Below, in pieces: positions 63,727 to 64,000 of a stretch of DNA of 64,000 nt. Source of the DNA: Mycobacterium sp. 1100029.7 (GTDB lineage Bacteria; Actinomycetota; Actinomycetes; Mycobacteriales; Mycobacteriaceae); NCBI RefSeq assembly GCF_001665235.1, contig NZ_LZSC01000011.1:1-64000 (forward strand), written 5' to 3'. A model generated the notes under the pieces. That model did not search any database. It was not told the DNA's origin and saw only the letters and a list, made by a program, of their open reading frames with translations. A program made the translations under genes and the position numbers. The stretch's first letter is position 1. Each line of letters opens with the position of its first letter.

Positions 63727-64000
63727 ATGACCACGATTGAGATCGATACCCCGGACGGACCGATCGACGCACTGCTGAGCACTCCGGCCGGACAGGGTCC
63801 CTGGCCGGGTGTGGTGGTGATCCACGATGCCTTCGGCTATGGCCGGGACAAGCAACAGATCAACGACCGCATCGCCCAGGCCGGGTATCTGGCGATCACG
63901 CCGAACATGTACGCGCGGGGCGGGCGTATCCGCTGCATCACCCGGGTCATGCGTGAGCTGATGACGCAGCGGGGCCGCGCCCTCGACGACATTCTCGCCG
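63727..64000 (+). CDS. Dienelactone hydrolase family protein (3' end outside window; Rv2054 counterpart)
   Basis: The 91 visible codons start TIEIDTPDGPIDALLSTPAGQGPWPGVVVIHDAFGYGRDKQQINDRIAQAGYLAITPNMYARGG in register with the dienelactone hydrolase fold: a substrate-binding N-terminal strand pair, VVVIHD with the oxyanion residues, and the R-G-G loop. The catalytic Cys, Asp and His lie beyond the window. It is divergent from fxsA, as in M. tuberculosis (Rv2053c/Rv2054). Confidence 0.88.
   Translation, partial: MTTIEIDTPDGPIDALLSTPAGQGPWPGVVVIHDAFGYGRDKQQINDRIAQAGYLAITPNMYARGGRIRCITRVMRELMTQRGRALDDILA

Noticed and set aside
1..64000. tRNA, rRNA, CRISPR arrays, insertion sequences, phage genes, riboswitches
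   Set aside because: Looked for on both strands; no cloverleaf, repeat-spacer pattern, transposase or integrase motif, or recognisable riboswitch was seen. Weak structures could be missed by eye.

Overview
The window is high-GC actinobacterial chromosome, and its gene content points to a non-tuberculous Mycobacterium. In the right-hand part the order is pks12, a small zinc-finger-like gene, rbpA, ppm1, lnt, an amidohydrolase, fxsA and a dienelactone hydrolase. As I recall it, this matches the M. tuberculosis Rv2048c-Rv2054 order. Further left there are counterparts of Rv2037c-Rv2043c (patatin, sugar ABC transporter, an NTF2-like protein, pncA), lipT (Rv2045c), lppI (Rv2046) and Rv2047c. The backbone is interrupted by blocks that I do not recall at this place in M. 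tuberculosis. Lnt and Ppm1 are separate overlapping genes here, whereas in M. tuberculosis they are one fused protein. The species cannot be fixed from the sequence alone.

Region 1 (1-11.5 kb). The end of an aromatic-degradation type operon (FAH-family hydrolase, flavoprotein hydroxylase) meets a broken universal stress protein gene. Next is a minus-strand operon, OsmC, acyl-CoA-dehydrogenase-like protein, ECF sigma factor, zinc-type anti-sigma, which looks like a redox-stress unit. Then comes an efeU-efeO-efeB iron/haem uptake operon with a clear IdeR-type box in front of it. DUF3097 and DUF3349 genes follow.

Region 2 (11.5-26.2 kb). This holds a patatin, a four-gene sugar ABC importer, an ECF41/SigJ-type sigma factor facing a DoxX-like membrane protein, a lipoprotein, the NTF2-like protein plus pncA, a DoxX protein with a repetitive charged tail, gluconokinase, a kinase/DUF fusion, lipT and lppI.

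Region 3 (26.3-42.4 kb) is a roughly 16-kb accessory oxidoreductase island between lppI and the Rv2047c counterpart. It holds an aldo-keto reductase, three short-chain dehydrogenases (one of the mycofactocin-dependent type and apparently started at CTG), two cytochromes P450, three DapB/diaminopentanoate-dehydrogenase-like reductases, a VOC-like protein and two TetR regulators. At its centre is a compact cassette with two closely related five-helix membrane proteins, two single-helix microproteins, a NorD/CbbO-type VWA protein, a NorQ/CbbQ-type AAA+ ATPase and a single-pass protein with two cysteines. I do not recognise the two membrane proteins. NorQ/NorD-type pairs normally mature metalloenzymes, so the cassette may encode an undescribed membrane metalloenzyme, possibly one that oxidises or reduces a lipophilic substrate handled by the flanking enzymes. 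Three minus-strand promoters with good TTGACW/TANNNT boxes and a repeated TGACT-N2-AGTCA palindrome suggest coordinated TetR control.

Region 4 (42.4-64 kb). An SDR/PEP-mobile-domain fusion (Rv2047c counterpart) lies immediately downstream of the 4170-residue two-module pks12. The two AT domains carry different extender signatures, methylmalonyl-type then malonyl-type, as expected for mycoketide synthesis. rbpA has a sigmaR/SigH-like promoter. ppm1 and lnt build mannosyl lipids and lipoproteins. The window ends in a dienelactone hydrolase gene. I found no tRNA, rRNA, CRISPR array, insertion sequence or phage gene, and no gene-free stretch longer than about 300 bases.
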